A stretch of 64,000 nucleotides of DNA from Muriicola soli (lineage in GTDB: Bacteria > Bacteroidota > Bacteroidia > Flavobacteriales > Flavobacteriaceae), in the NCBI RefSeq assembly GCF_004139715.1, contig NZ_CP035544.1, forward strand, positions 2,108,001 to 2,172,000. The letters run 5' to 3'. The translations under genes were made by a program, and so were the position numbers. The notes beneath the pieces were generated by a model that worked only from the letters and a program-made list of their open reading frames with translations, did no database searches and was not told the DNA's origin. Numbering within the stretch: the stretch's first letter is position 1; each line of letters begins with the position of its first letter. Below, piece after piece: positions 37,863-46,498 of the stretch.

Positions 37863-39660
37863 AATTTATTTTATTTCTTTTCCTGTCTACCTCTTTTAAG
37901 AAGATCTTCCGCAAACGGATGTGTTTGGGCGTCACCTCAACATATTCATCCTTCTGAATATACTCAAGGGCCTCTTCGAGCGAGAATTTGATCGCAGGAA
38001 CAATTTTCGCCTTGTCATCTGCGCCTGCAGAACGAACATTAGACAACTTCTTGGTTTTTGTGACATTGATCGTCATGTCATCACCCCTCGAATTCTCACC
38101 AATCACCTGGCCTTCGTAGATATCCTCACCCGGGTCAATAAAAAAGCGTCCTCTTTCCTGTAATTTATCAATAGAGTAAGGGATGGCCTTTCCGTTTTCC
38201 ATGGACACCAAAGAGCCGTTCTGCCTCTGGGGAATATCGCCTTTCATTGGCTGATACTCCATAAAGCGATGTGTCATGATTGCTTCCCCTGCGGTTGCGG
38301 TTAACAATTGATTCCGCAAGCCGATGATCCCTCTTGATGGAATTAGGAATTCGCAAACCATTCGCTCTCCTTTGGCTTCCATACCTATCATCTCACCTTT
38401 TCGAATAGAGACCATTTCCACTGCTTTTCCCGAAACACTCTCGGGGAGGTCGATGGTCAGCTGCTCAACAGGTTCGCATTTCACACCGTCAAACTCTCTG
38501 ATTATCACCTGTGGCTGCCCGATCTGAACTTCGTAGCCTTCTCTCCTCATCGTTTCAATCAGGACTGAAAGGTGAAGAACTCCTCTTCCGAAGACCATAA
38601 ACTTATCGGCACTATCGGTTTCTTCCACTCTTAATGCCAGGTTTTTCTCCAACTCCTTTTCCAGGCGCTCCTTGATGTGTCTAGATGTGACAAATTTGCC
38701 ATCCTGCCCAAAGAACGGACTGTCATTGATGGTGAACAACATGCTCATGGTGGGCTCATCAATGGCAATAGTTTTCAATCCCTGCGGATCTTCAACGTCA
38801 GCTACTGTATCCCCAATATCAAAGCCTTCGAGTCCGACCAGGGCACAAATATCTCCGGTAGCCACTTCTTGCACCTTTATTTTCCCAAGGCCTTCAAAGG
38901 TATACAGCTCCTTGATCTTAGATTTTACCTTGCTCCCATCCCTTTTTACCAAAACAATGGACTGACCTTCCTTTAAACTGCCTCTTTGCAATCTCCCGAT
39001 TGCGATTCGGCCTGTGAAAGAAGAGTAATCTAGGGAAGTGATCAGCATTTGAGTATTTCCCTGTTCCGGTTTAAAGCTGGGAATATGCTCAAGGACCATT
39101 TCCAACAAAGGCTCAATGCTATCTGTAGGTTTTTTCCAATCTTCACTCATCCAATTGTGCTTGGCAGAACCATAGACCACCGGGAAATCGAGCTGCCATT
39201 CTTCTGCACCCAGTTCATACATCAGATCGAATACCTTTTCATGAACTTCTTCAGGCGTACAGTTTTCCTTATCCACCTTGTTGATCACCACACAGGGTTT
39301 TAATCCGAGGTTCAACGCCTTTTGTAAGACAAAACGGGTTTGAGGCATAGGGCCTTCAAAGGCATCTACGAGTAACAAAACACCGTCGGCCATGTTCAAA
39401 ACCCTTTCTACTTCACCACCAAAGTCTGCGTGACCAGGAGTATCGATAATATTGATCTTAGTATCCTTGTAGGTAACTGATACATTTTTAGAAACAATGG
39501 TAATTCCTCTTTCCCTTTCCAGATCGTTATTGTCCAGAATAAGGTCGCCTGTCTTTTCATTTTCACGAAAGAGCTGGCAATAATGAAGTATTTTATCAAC
39601 CAGGGTAGTCTTTCCGTGGTCAACGTGGGCAATAATTGCAATGTTCTTAGTAGTAGACAT
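37861..39660 (-). CDS. typA: Ribosome-associated GTPase TypA/BipA
   Basis: The 599-residue translational GTPase uses the start at 39660 (MSTTKNIAIIAHVDHGKTT); an upstream in-frame Met would add only seven residues. The G motifs are AHVDHGKTT (11-19), DTPGHADFGGEVERV and NKVDKENCTPEEV. Then come domain II, FGRGVLHLSVLIETMRREG in the EF-G III-like region, and the BipA-specific C-terminus, ending with EYVEVTPKHIRLRKIFL. TypA binds the ribosome and affects assembly and stress responses. The gene is alone, with no visible -7 element. Confidence 0.96.
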   Translation of the reverse strand: MSTTKNIAIIAHVDHGKTTLVDKILHYCQLFRENEKTGDLILDNNDLERERGITIVSKNVSVTYKDTKINIIDTPGHADFGGEVERVLNMADGVLLLVDAFEGPMPQTRFVLQKALNLGLKPCVVINKVDKENCTPEEVHEKVFDLMYELGAEEWQLDFPVVYGSAKHNWMSEDWKKPTDSIEPLLEMVLEHIPSFKPEQGNTQMLITSLDYSSFTGRIAIGRLQRGSLKEGQSIVLVKRDGSKVKSKIKELYTFEGLGKIKVQEVATGDICALVGLEGFDIGDTVADVEDPQGLKTIAIDEPTMSMLFTINDSPFFGQDGKFVTSRHIKERLEKELEKNLALRVEETDSADKFMVFGRGVLHLSVLIETMRREGYEVQIGQPQVIIREFDGVKCEPVEQLTIDLPESVSGKAVEMVSIRKGEMIGMEAKGERMVCEFLIPSRGIIGLRNQLLTATAGEAIMTHRFMEYQPMKGDIPQRQNGSLVSMENGKAIPYSIDKLQERGRFFIDPGEDIYEGQVIGENSRGDDMTINVTKTKKLSNVRSAGADDKAKIVPAIKFSLEEALEYIQKDEYVEVTPKHIRLRKIFLKEVDRKRNKIN

Positions 39661-39773
39661 CTTTATGTTTTGAGCCGGCAAAGATACTGCTATTTTCGGC
39701 AGCTGTATACAAAGTTGTCATTTTTTTAGTTTACTGGTTTAGAGCACTTTCCAGAGAGTGATAGCTGCTAAAT

Positions 39774-42173
39774 CTAATCCTGGATACGTCCCTTCTCATC
39801 TTCAAGGCCGGTCTTCCTGGAGCGAGCCTTCTTGATTTCCTTTCTGCCAAAATCATAGGTAAGGCTAAATGCGACTTGCCGACTGTCACTCCCACCGCTT
39901 CCGTCGATAAAGAGATCCCCAAATTGGGTAGTACCTCGCCACGGAATGGTATACAGTATATCGTTAAAAGACAGTCTTCCGGTGAGCCTATCCTGAAAAA
40001 ATTTCTTTTGAAACGCAAGGTTTAATGAGCCCAAAGAGGCAGTTTGGTAAGTACCTCCCCATACGGAAGGGGAGCTGTACCAGCCGGAAACCTCCATACG
40101 CAGTCCTTTTGGCAGGGAAAAAGTATTCTGTATGTAAAAGCTAAGTGTTTCCTGTTTTACCGGTAAAAATTCCGGGCTATTAGCCTTGTAATTACTGATG
40201 TATGCATTGAGACTAAAATAGACATTCCACCAGTCCTTAATGTTCTTAGGATATGAAATCCCAAAGTTAACGATCTCCTGATCGGCCACATTTAAGGTAG
40301 TCAGGAAATTTCGGCTCGCCCCATCGGCAACCGTTACCTGAGCAAAAAAGTCAGAAATATAACTATAGCTTATTGAGGTGGTTAACCTGTAATTATACGT
40401 ATGGGATAGTTTTAAGTTATCGGTGTACTGTGGCTGTAAAAAAGGATTACCCAATCTGCTGCTCAATTCGTCTATTTTAAACTCAAAAGGGTTTAAAGAA
40501 GCGTAATTAGGACGTTGAATTCGCTTGCTGTAGGTAAAAGCAAATTGATTTTTAGGCGAGGCCTGATAGGTTAAACCGCCTGAGGGGAAGAAATTGGTGT
40601 AATTTCTTTTTACCCGTGAATCCTGATTTACCTGCGCACTTTCAAGATTCCCATCTGATATGGTATTCTCCATTCTCAGGCCCATTTGTAAATTCCATTT
40701 GTCCCATTTTTTATTGTAGTTGAAATAAGCTGCGTTGATCCTTTCTTCATAGTCAAATTGATTGCTCTGTGTGGTGTCAAATATATCCTGCCCATTCTCG
40801 ATATTAAAAAAGTTAAAGATGTTATTGGTTTTGATGTAGGATAATTTAAAGCCCAGTGCCAGCACCCCATTTAGCAAGTTTTGCTCGTAGTCTGTTTTAA
40901 AGGTCACAATGTCTATGTCTATTGGGGTCTCCTGTCTTGTGATCAATTCCCTGATCACCTGTGTTTCATTTCCATTAAAATAAACATTGGGTTGAAAGGC
41001 ATTCCTGTCACTGTTGTATTTTCCATAGTCGAGATCTACATTCAGGCTTACTCCCAGCGTATCAGCGTATCGGTAATTGAGGTTCCCGTTAATATTATAA
41101 GACAAATTTGAAGTTCGGTTATTGGCGATTAAAACGCTGTCATTTTGCATGGCCCCAACACTTCTTATAGGTGTCCTGGAATTATTGATCCCGTAGCCAT
41201 TGTTGAAATTACCGTCAAATATGGCCCCAAACGTACTCTTTTTAGTGGCATAGAGGTCGTAACCCAACTTTACATTATTGCTATTCTGATCGTAAATGCT
41301 GTTGGTTCGTGCCCCAAAACTGGTTCCCGATTGTTCCCTTAACAAATTGAGGAAGTTGGTGCTCTTTCCAAATCGATTACTGTAAGTACCGTAAAAATTT
41401 CCCTTCTTACCCCTCGAATTAAAATTCACACTGGAATTATACCGGCCAAAATCGCCAACTGTTACACCTGCCGTCACGGTTCCGTTCGTACCCAGGCTTT
41501 TATCCTTAACCAGTTTAATATTGATGATGCCTGCGTTCCCGGCAGCATCGTATTTAGATGAAGGCTGAGTAATGATTTCTATGGCTTCAATATCCGTGGC
41601 TTGCAGACTCTCCAGATAATTGATGAGATCTTCACCCTGGAGAAGAGAAATCTTGTTATCGATAAAGATTTGCACTCCGGTCTTTCCTTCTACGATAATT
41701 CCACCGTTGTTATCGACAATAACTCCGGGGGCTTTCCGCAAGAGTTCAAAAGCACTTGTACCCGTGGCATTGATCGTATTCTGTACGTTAAAAACTGTTT
41801 TATCAGCCATAACCTGAACCATTGGTTTTTCGGCTACAACCGTAACTTCATCAAGGTTTTCTGCGCTAAATTCCAGGACAAGGGTCCCCAGATTCAAAGA
41901 AGTACCATCAAACAGGATCTTCTGCTGATAGTCTTTATAACCCATATTAGAAATGTTGAGCAGATACTCATTTTTTGAAATGTTGCTGATCAGAAAAGTG
42001 CCATCTTCATTGGTGATTACAGCTTTTACGAGGCTCGAATCCTGTACGCGATTTAAGGTTACTGCGGCGAATGCAAGGAATTCTTTGTCCTGCGATTGAA
42101 CACGGCCGCTAATGGTTTGGCCATACTGAACAAAGGAAGTGAGGAATAGTAGAATAAATACAAATAATCTCAT
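39774..42173 (-). CDS. TonB-receptor-like outer-membrane beta-barrel protein
   Basis: The 799-residue protein has a signal peptide ending near FVQYGQ. A CarboxypepD_reg-like domain (about 20-105, TISGRVQSQDKEFLAFAAVTL) is followed by a plug-like region (about 110-230, with AFELLRKAPGVIVDNNGG and KYDAAGNAGIINIKLVKD) and a barrel of the OMP_b-brl_3 type (RIQRPNYASLNPFEFKIDE and QPQYTDNLKLSHTYNYRL). Unlike most receptors the barrel terminus is followed by a basic tail (RKEIKKARSRKTGLEDEKG). Its ligand is unknown. It faces a secreted protein and a LytS/LytTR pair on the other strand, which could regulate it. Confidence 0.85.
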   Translation of the reverse strand: MRLFVFILLFLTSFVQYGQTISGRVQSQDKEFLAFAAVTLNRVQDSSLVKAVITNEDGTFLISNISKNEYLLNISNMGYKDYQQKILFDGTSLNLGTLVLEFSAENLDEVTVVAEKPMVQVMADKTVFNVQNTINATGTSAFELLRKAPGVIVDNNGGIIVEGKTGVQIFIDNKISLLQGEDLINYLESLQATDIEAIEIITQPSSKYDAAGNAGIINIKLVKDKSLGTNGTVTAGVTVGDFGRYNSSVNFNSRGKKGNFYGTYSNRFGKSTNFLNLLREQSGTSFGARTNSIYDQNSNNVKLGYDLYATKKSTFGAIFDGNFNNGYGINNSRTPIRSVGAMQNDSVLIANNRTSNLSYNINGNLNYRYADTLGVSLNVDLDYGKYNSDRNAFQPNVYFNGNETQVIRELITRQETPIDIDIVTFKTDYEQNLLNGVLALGFKLSYIKTNNIFNFFNIENGQDIFDTTQSNQFDYEERINAAYFNYNKKWDKWNLQMGLRMENTISDGNLESAQVNQDSRVKRNYTNFFPSGGLTYQASPKNQFAFTYSKRIQRPNYASLNPFEFKIDELSSRLGNPFLQPQYTDNLKLSHTYNYRLTTSISYSYISDFFAQVTVADGASRNFLTTLNVADQEIVNFGISYPKNIKDWWNVYFSLNAYISNYKANSPEFLPVKQETLSFYIQNTFSLPKGLRMEVSGWYSSPSVWGGTYQTASLGSLNLAFQKKFFQDRLTGRLSFNDILYTIPWRGTTQFGDLFIDGSGGSDSRQVAFSLTYDFGRKEIKKARSRKTGLEDEKGRIQD

Positions 42174-42363
42174 AATGAGCTGTTTTTAATAGATGGTCAA
42201 ATATCCTTTAACCCTGAACACTTAAAAAGTACAACCTGACGAATCGCCCTATAGGCAGTTTAATGGAAAGGACCATCTAACCTCGTATAGGACCATTCAT
42301 CGAATGTCACTTTTAACCAGCTAATTCGAAACTTATATTTGATTTCAATTCAAAATAATCACA

Positions 42364-42957
42364 ATGAAAGCATTATTAATTATATCATTCCTACTCTCTT
42401 GTCTGATTGGTGTTGCTCAGGATAAGGAGTATTTAACCATAGAGTTAGAAGGGGGACAGAAAAATGAAGTCAGCTACCCACCGGGAACAGAATACTATTT
42501 ATTTGATAAGCAGGGAAATTTTGTTTTAGCAGAAGGTGATCTGAATGAGCCATTTGTAATAAACTCTCAACACACTTTAATTGTATCACCCAAATACAAA
42601 AAAGACACAGACAAGTTTGTAATAAGAGCAGGCAGAATTTTAATGAAGGAACTTGAAGTTACGGACTCCAGTGTTTCTGATTCCGGTCAAAACGATAATT
42701 ACAATGGACAGCTAACGGTCCGGAAAGAGTATTTTGATTCGAATTTACAAGGACAACGAAATTTATTATTGGTTTTCAATAATGGTTTAGTTTTTCGTTA
42801 TTTTGATGGGGAAGCAAGAGCATGGTATAACAACGATGAAGTTACAGTAGAGGGTGAATTCCTGGTGGAAATTCCCGAGGGAACCGCCAAGATCAGTTAC
42901 AATCCTTTCTCTGGAGAAACATGGTGGGTGATAGACGACTCCGAGAATAATAAATAA
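42364..42957 (+). CDS. Secreted protein of unknown function upstream of a LytS/LytTR pair
   Basis: The 197-residue protein has a signal peptide ending near IGVAQ. The mature part looks beta-rich (DKEYLTIELEGGQKNEVSYP, FVIRAGRILMKELEVTDS, QRNLLLVFNNGLVFRYFDG). It ends with TAKISYNPFSGETWWVIDD. I do not recognise a family. It lies 26 bases before the histidine-kinase gene, in the same direction, and probably belongs to the same unit, so it may act as a signal-input partner or a target of the system. Its base composition is more AT-rich than that of most neighbours. Confidence 0.65.
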   Translation: MKALLIISFLLSCLIGVAQDKEYLTIELEGGQKNEVSYPPGTEYYLFDKQGNFVLAEGDLNEPFVINSQHTLIVSPKYKKDTDKFVIRAGRILMKELEVTDSSVSDSGQNDNYNGQLTVRKEYFDSNLQGQRNLLLVFNNGLVFRYFDGEARAWYNNDEVTVEGEFLVEIPEGTAKISYNPFSGETWWVIDDSENNK

Positions 42958-42983
42958 GAAAAGAAAATACTAACTTTTAAATT

Positions 42984-44033
42984 ATGAACAACAAGATCCA
43001 ATCAAAAGAAATCGTTGGTGTTTTCCTATTTTACTTCCTTTTTGCCTTTTTGTATCATATCACCTTAAAGTACAATGGATATGGTTTTACTCAGGAGGCT
43101 TTTGAACAAATCGTAAGTCCGGTAAGTTTTTTCAGAACATCAGGCCTGCATTATCTTCTTTTTTTCATCGCCTCGATCCCTGTTTGGTACATTATTTTTG
43201 TTTTACTCAGAAATAAAGCACTTTGGAAGCGGATATTAGCACACGCAATTGCATTACCTGCTTTTGTAATCAGCACTCAGCAAATCTATTACCAAATTTC
43301 AGAATACTTTGAATGGGGGCATCTCATGGGAAGAGGGCAGGTTTGGGATCTCTATATTCCGGCTTTATTCTACTTTATTCAATTTGGCATTTTTCACGCT
43401 TATCAATATTACCGTGAGAATCAACGCAAATTGATATTGGAAGGCGAATTGAGACAGGCTGCATTAAAAAGTGAATTAGCCGCCATAAAGGCACAATTAA
43501 ATCCACACTTCCTTTACAATGTTTTTAATACCATAAATGCATCCTTACCAGCTGAAAACGAGACCACAAGGGAAATGATTGCGCAATTATCCGATCTGTT
43601 CAGGTATCAATTACAAGCCACTCAGCAAGAGTTGGTGCCTTTGCGACAGGAATTAAACTTTGTGAAGAAGTATCTCGATTTGGAAAAAGCGAGATTCAAG
43701 GATCGACTCAAAATTGATATCAAAGTGGAAGACGCTTTGATGGATGAACTTATTCCCCCCATGCTGTTACAACCTTTGGTAGAAAATTCTGTTAAACACG
43801 GACTTTCGAGTCTAATAGAAGGGGGTACCATCAGTATTTACATCTTCAAGGCAGATGGAAAACTAAAATTTGAAATTTCCGATACCGGGATAGGCATAAA
43901 AGACAAAAATCGCGTTTTTGATCGTGGAGTAGGCCTAACCAATACAAAACTGAGATTACAAAAACTATATCAAAGTAAGATCGAACTCTTAGACAATTCG
44001 CCACGGGGTCTGAAAATTAAATTCTCCTTATGA
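42984..44033 (+). CDS. LytS/YehU-type membrane histidine kinase
   Basis: The 349-residue protein has about four membrane helices in the first 145 residues, with little periplasmic domain. A coiled-coil linker (about 145-170) leads to the His_kinase domain, with AQLNPHFLYNVFNTINAS (His175 as phosphorylation site). The ATPase has MLLQPLVENSVKHG (N box), FEISDTGIGI and VGLTNTKLRLQKLY. These features are the LytS/YehU group, which typically signals to LytTR response regulators. It overlaps the regulator gene by 4 bases (ATGA), showing coupled translation. Confidence 0.93.
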   Translation: MNNKIQSKEIVGVFLFYFLFAFLYHITLKYNGYGFTQEAFEQIVSPVSFFRTSGLHYLLFFIASIPVWYIIFVLLRNKALWKRILAHAIALPAFVISTQQIYYQISEYFEWGHLMGRGQVWDLYIPALFYFIQFGIFHAYQYYRENQRKLILEGELRQAALKSELAAIKAQLNPHFLYNVFNTINASLPAENETTREMIAQLSDLFRYQLQATQQELVPLRQELNFVKKYLDLEKARFKDRLKIDIKVEDALMDELIPPMLLQPLVENSVKHGLSSLIEGGTISIYIFKADGKLKFEISDTGIGIKDKNRVFDRGVGLTNTKLRLQKLYQSKIELLDNSPRGLKIKFSL

Positions 44034-44752
44034 AAAAAGTAATTATCGCGGATGATGAGGAGTCTGGACGCAAATTGATAAAGGAATATCTTGAGCAATT
44101 CCCCGAGTTGGTCCTTATCGCTGAGGTCAATAATGGGGTAGATGCTATTACAGAGATAAATCGATTTAAACCCGATCTGGTCTTTTTAGACGTGCAGATG
44201 CCCGGGAAGACCGGATTTGAAGTATTAGCACATCTGGAAGAAATCCCTCAAATCATATTTTCAACCGCCTATGACCAATACGCGCTCAAGGCTTTTGAAG
44301 TACATGCGGTAGATTATTTGCTAAAACCTTATACCAAGGAACGATTTGATATTGCCATAAACCGTCTGGATAGCGGAGAGCGCAAATTAGATGCTTTGGC
44401 GGAGAGTGTAATCATGGAAAAAGAAGACTACCCTGAACGTGTTTTGGTACAGCATCAAAAAAAACTGGTAACAATCGCCGTTTCAGAAATCATTAGGATA
44501 GAGGCTTATGGAGATTATTCTAAGCTACATACACAAGATGCGATGTATGTAAGTAATTACGGTATTTCCGGGCTGGAAGAAAAATTAAATCCGCAGACTT
44601 TTGTGAGAGTGCACCGTTCCTCAATCATAAACCTTAGTATGGTGAAAGAACTGCATAAATATGGAAAAAGCTATGACGTTACCATGCTTAATGGTGATGT
44701 TGTTAGAGTTAGCAGAGGATATATGGAGACCATTAAGAAATTGATGTTATAA
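44030..44752 (+). CDS. LytTR-family response regulator
   Basis: The 240-residue regulator has an N-terminal receiver with IIADDEESGRKLIKE (acidic pocket), phospho-acceptor Asp54 in LVFLDVQMPG, FSTAYDQYALKAFEV and YLLKPYTKERF. The C-terminal LytTR DNA-binding domain (about 145-240) contains IIRIEAYGDYSKLHT, FVRVHRSSIINLSMVKEL and VRVSRGYM. LytTR proteins bind direct repeats upstream of target genes. The cognate kinase overlaps it. The facing outer-membrane barrel gene and the linked secreted protein are the natural candidates for targets. Confidence 0.93.
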   Translation: MKKVIIADDEESGRKLIKEYLEQFPELVLIAEVNNGVDAITEINRFKPDLVFLDVQMPGKTGFEVLAHLEEIPQIIFSTAYDQYALKAFEVHAVDYLLKPYTKERFDIAINRLDSGERKLDALAESVIMEKEDYPERVLVQHQKKLVTIAVSEIIRIEAYGDYSKLHTQDAMYVSNYGISGLEEKLNPQTFVRVHRSSIINLSMVKELHKYGKSYDVTMLNGDVVRVSRGYMETIKKLML

Positions 44753-44801
44753 GAGGTATGCTATGTAGCATAGCGTCAATTACATTTCTACCTCAATTCC
44801 C

Positions 44802-44809
44802 TACCTTTG
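44802..44809 (+). promoter_or_regulatory. Bacteroidota -7 element for kdsA
   Basis: TACCTTTG is an exact TAnnTTTG match and ends 15 bases before the ATG at 44825. It lies across an upstream in-frame TTG (44807), which argues that the ATG is the real start. Confidence 0.6.
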
Positions 44810-44824
44810 TCTAAAGTTTCTACA

Positions 44825-45649
44825 ATGAATTTTACAAAAATTCCCCAATTAAAAAATACAGATAGCAAGCAGTTCTTCCTGTTATCAGGTCCCTGTGCCA
44901 TAGAAGGTGAGGAGATGGCACTTCGTATTGCAGAACACATCGTTACCGTTACTGACAAATTAAAGATCCCCTATATCTTCAAGGGTAGTTTTAAAAAAGC
45001 CAACCGGAGTAGGGTAGATTCATTTACAGGGATTGGAGATGAAAAAGCCTTAAAGATCCTGCGAAAAGTCTCTGAAACCTTTGAGGTACCAACCATTACT
45101 GATATCCACGAAATTTCCGATGCTGAAATGGCTGCAGAATATGTAGATGTACTGCAAATTCCCGCATTTTTGGTCCGTCAGTCAGATCTGGTTATTGCCG
45201 CCGCCCGGACAGGAAAGACCGTTAATCTGAAAAAAGGTCAGTTTATGAGTCCGGAAAGTATGAAACACGCTGTCGCGAAAGTTACGGATTCGGGAAATGA
45301 ACAAGTGATTATTACAGACAGGGGAACCATGTTCGGTTACCAGGATATGATCGTTGATTTCAGAGGGGTTCCCACGATGAAGCAATACGCCCCGGTGGTT
45401 CTTGATGTTACACATTCCCTCCAGCAACCCAACCAGACTTCGGGAGTTACAGGAGGAAGACCGGCCCTAATCGGAACCATGGCCAGGGCTGGGATTGCTG
45501 CAGGGGTAGACGGACTGTTTATGGAAACTCATTTTGATCCATCTACAGCCAAGAGTGATGGGGCCAATATGCTGCCCCTGGATAAGTTAGAAGGACTCTT
45601 GAATCAATTGACTGTATTAAGGGCTACGATAAATCAGATGAATCTGTAG
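44825..45649 (+). CDS. kdsA: 3-deoxy-8-phosphooctulonate synthase
   Basis: KdsA condenses phosphoenolpyruvate and arabinose 5-phosphate to Kdo 8-phosphate for lipopolysaccharide. The 274-residue protein (start ATG 44825, chosen because the -7 element covers the earlier TTG) has FLLSGPCAIEGEEMALRIAE, FKGSFKKANRSRVDSFTGIGD and VPTITDIHEISDAEM. It also has DVLQIPAFLVRQSDL, VNLKKGQFMSPESM, DVTHSLQQPN and a late LFMETHFDPSTAKSDG. These are the active-site loops of KdsA and separate it from DAHP synthases. The nearby LpxR-like protein also concerns lipid A. Confidence 0.96.
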   Translation: MNFTKIPQLKNTDSKQFFLLSGPCAIEGEEMALRIAEHIVTVTDKLKIPYIFKGSFKKANRSRVDSFTGIGDEKALKILRKVSETFEVPTITDIHEISDAEMAAEYVDVLQIPAFLVRQSDLVIAAARTGKTVNLKKGQFMSPESMKHAVAKVTDSGNEQVIITDRGTMFGYQDMIVDFRGVPTMKQYAPVVLDVTHSLQQPNQTSGVTGGRPALIGTMARAGIAAGVDGLFMETHFDPSTAKSDGANMLPLDKLEGLLNQLTVLRATINQMNL

Positions 45650-45655
45650 TGAGAT

Positions 45656-46015
45656 CTATTTGTAGAATTTCTTATCTTTTACTTCACGAGCATTTTCAAG
45701 AACATCCCTGAGAATAGCTTCATCGATGTCCTTTAAAGAAATGTAGCGCAGAGATCGCATCATTTTCCGGCCAGCTGTTGTCATATGCTCCAGATGCACG
45801 GTGAGATGTGCTGACATCCAAAATCCCAAATCTACGTAGTTCTTGGACTGGTTGAGGTAACAAAAGGGTTTTCCTTCCAGATAGTAAAACGGGATCTTGT
45901 ATTTAAATTTCAGGGTTACCTCAGGAATAGCATGGACAATAATCGATTGTAAGTGCAGTAGAATGGATCTGTAAGGTTCAGGCTGATCCAGAATGTAGGC
46001 AGAAGCAGGGTCCAA
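45656..46015 (-). CDS. DUF1801-domain protein
   Basis: The 119-residue cytoplasmic protein matches DUF1801: RSILLHLQSIIVHAIPEVTLKFKYKIPFYYL, then FCYLNQSKNYVDLGFWMSAHL and RSLRYISLKDIDEAILRDVLENA. The family is small, widespread and of unknown function. Its stop is 6 bases from the kdsA stop, convergent and without a visible terminator. It is 14 bases after an 88-residue unknown gene in the same direction, so the two may be one unit. Confidence 0.85.
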   Translation of the reverse strand: MDPASAYILDQPEPYRSILLHLQSIIVHAIPEVTLKFKYKIPFYYLEGKPFCYLNQSKNYVDLGFWMSAHLTVHLEHMTTAGRKMMRSLRYISLKDIDEAILRDVLENAREVKDKKFYK

Positions 46016-46029
46016 ACCTCAAAAAGAAT

Positions 46030-46296
46030 TTAGAAGTAGCAGTTTTGATTAATTTCCCGTTCAAAATCAGAATAAATTCTTTGAACGTAGTGTAAAGGGG
46101 TTTTCTCCGATATGCGGATGGTCATATTAATAAGATCTAAATCAAAATGAAAACAAGAAAAATTTTCACAACACTCTTCATCAAAACGGGACATTAGAAA
46201 TTTAGTGATTCGGGGCCTGAGTTTATACTCTAAATCGACGCAGAATTTCCTGAATTCATCATCTATATCGTCAGCAACTATCCAATTAAATTTCAC
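46030..46296 (-). CDS. Small protein of unknown function
   Basis: The 88-residue product starts MKFNWIVADDIDDEFRKFC and has a central LRPRITKFLMSRFDEECCENFSCFHFDLDLINM segment with four cysteines. I do not recognise a family. Alternating hydrophobic patterns suggest a small alpha/beta protein. It lies 14 bases before the DUF1801 gene in the same direction, which supports its being real. The AT-rich region behind it (46297-46498) would hold its promoter and that of the divergent phosphodiesterase. Confidence 0.5.
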   Translation of the reverse strand: MKFNWIVADDIDDEFRKFCVDLEYKLRPRITKFLMSRFDEECCENFSCFHFDLDLINMTIRISEKTPLHYVQRIYSDFEREINQNCYF

Positions 46297-46498
46297 TTGG
46301 CCTGTTGGTTAATTAGCCTTTCAATATAAGTATATTTTTAAAAAATATTCCAATTTTAACTTTTAGTTCTTTACCTATTTTTATCACTGATGATAGTTTT
46401 TAAGTCGGCACGCCAGCATTGGGCAAACTATAACCTTAGCTTATCCCAGTCTTAGTTTATAAATTGCTACATTAACACTGTATTTAAATAAAAAAGCC

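Noticed and set aside
44807-44824. TTG start upstream of kdsA
   Set aside because: The TTG lies inside an exact -7 promoter element, so it would not be transcribed; the ATG at 44825 is used.
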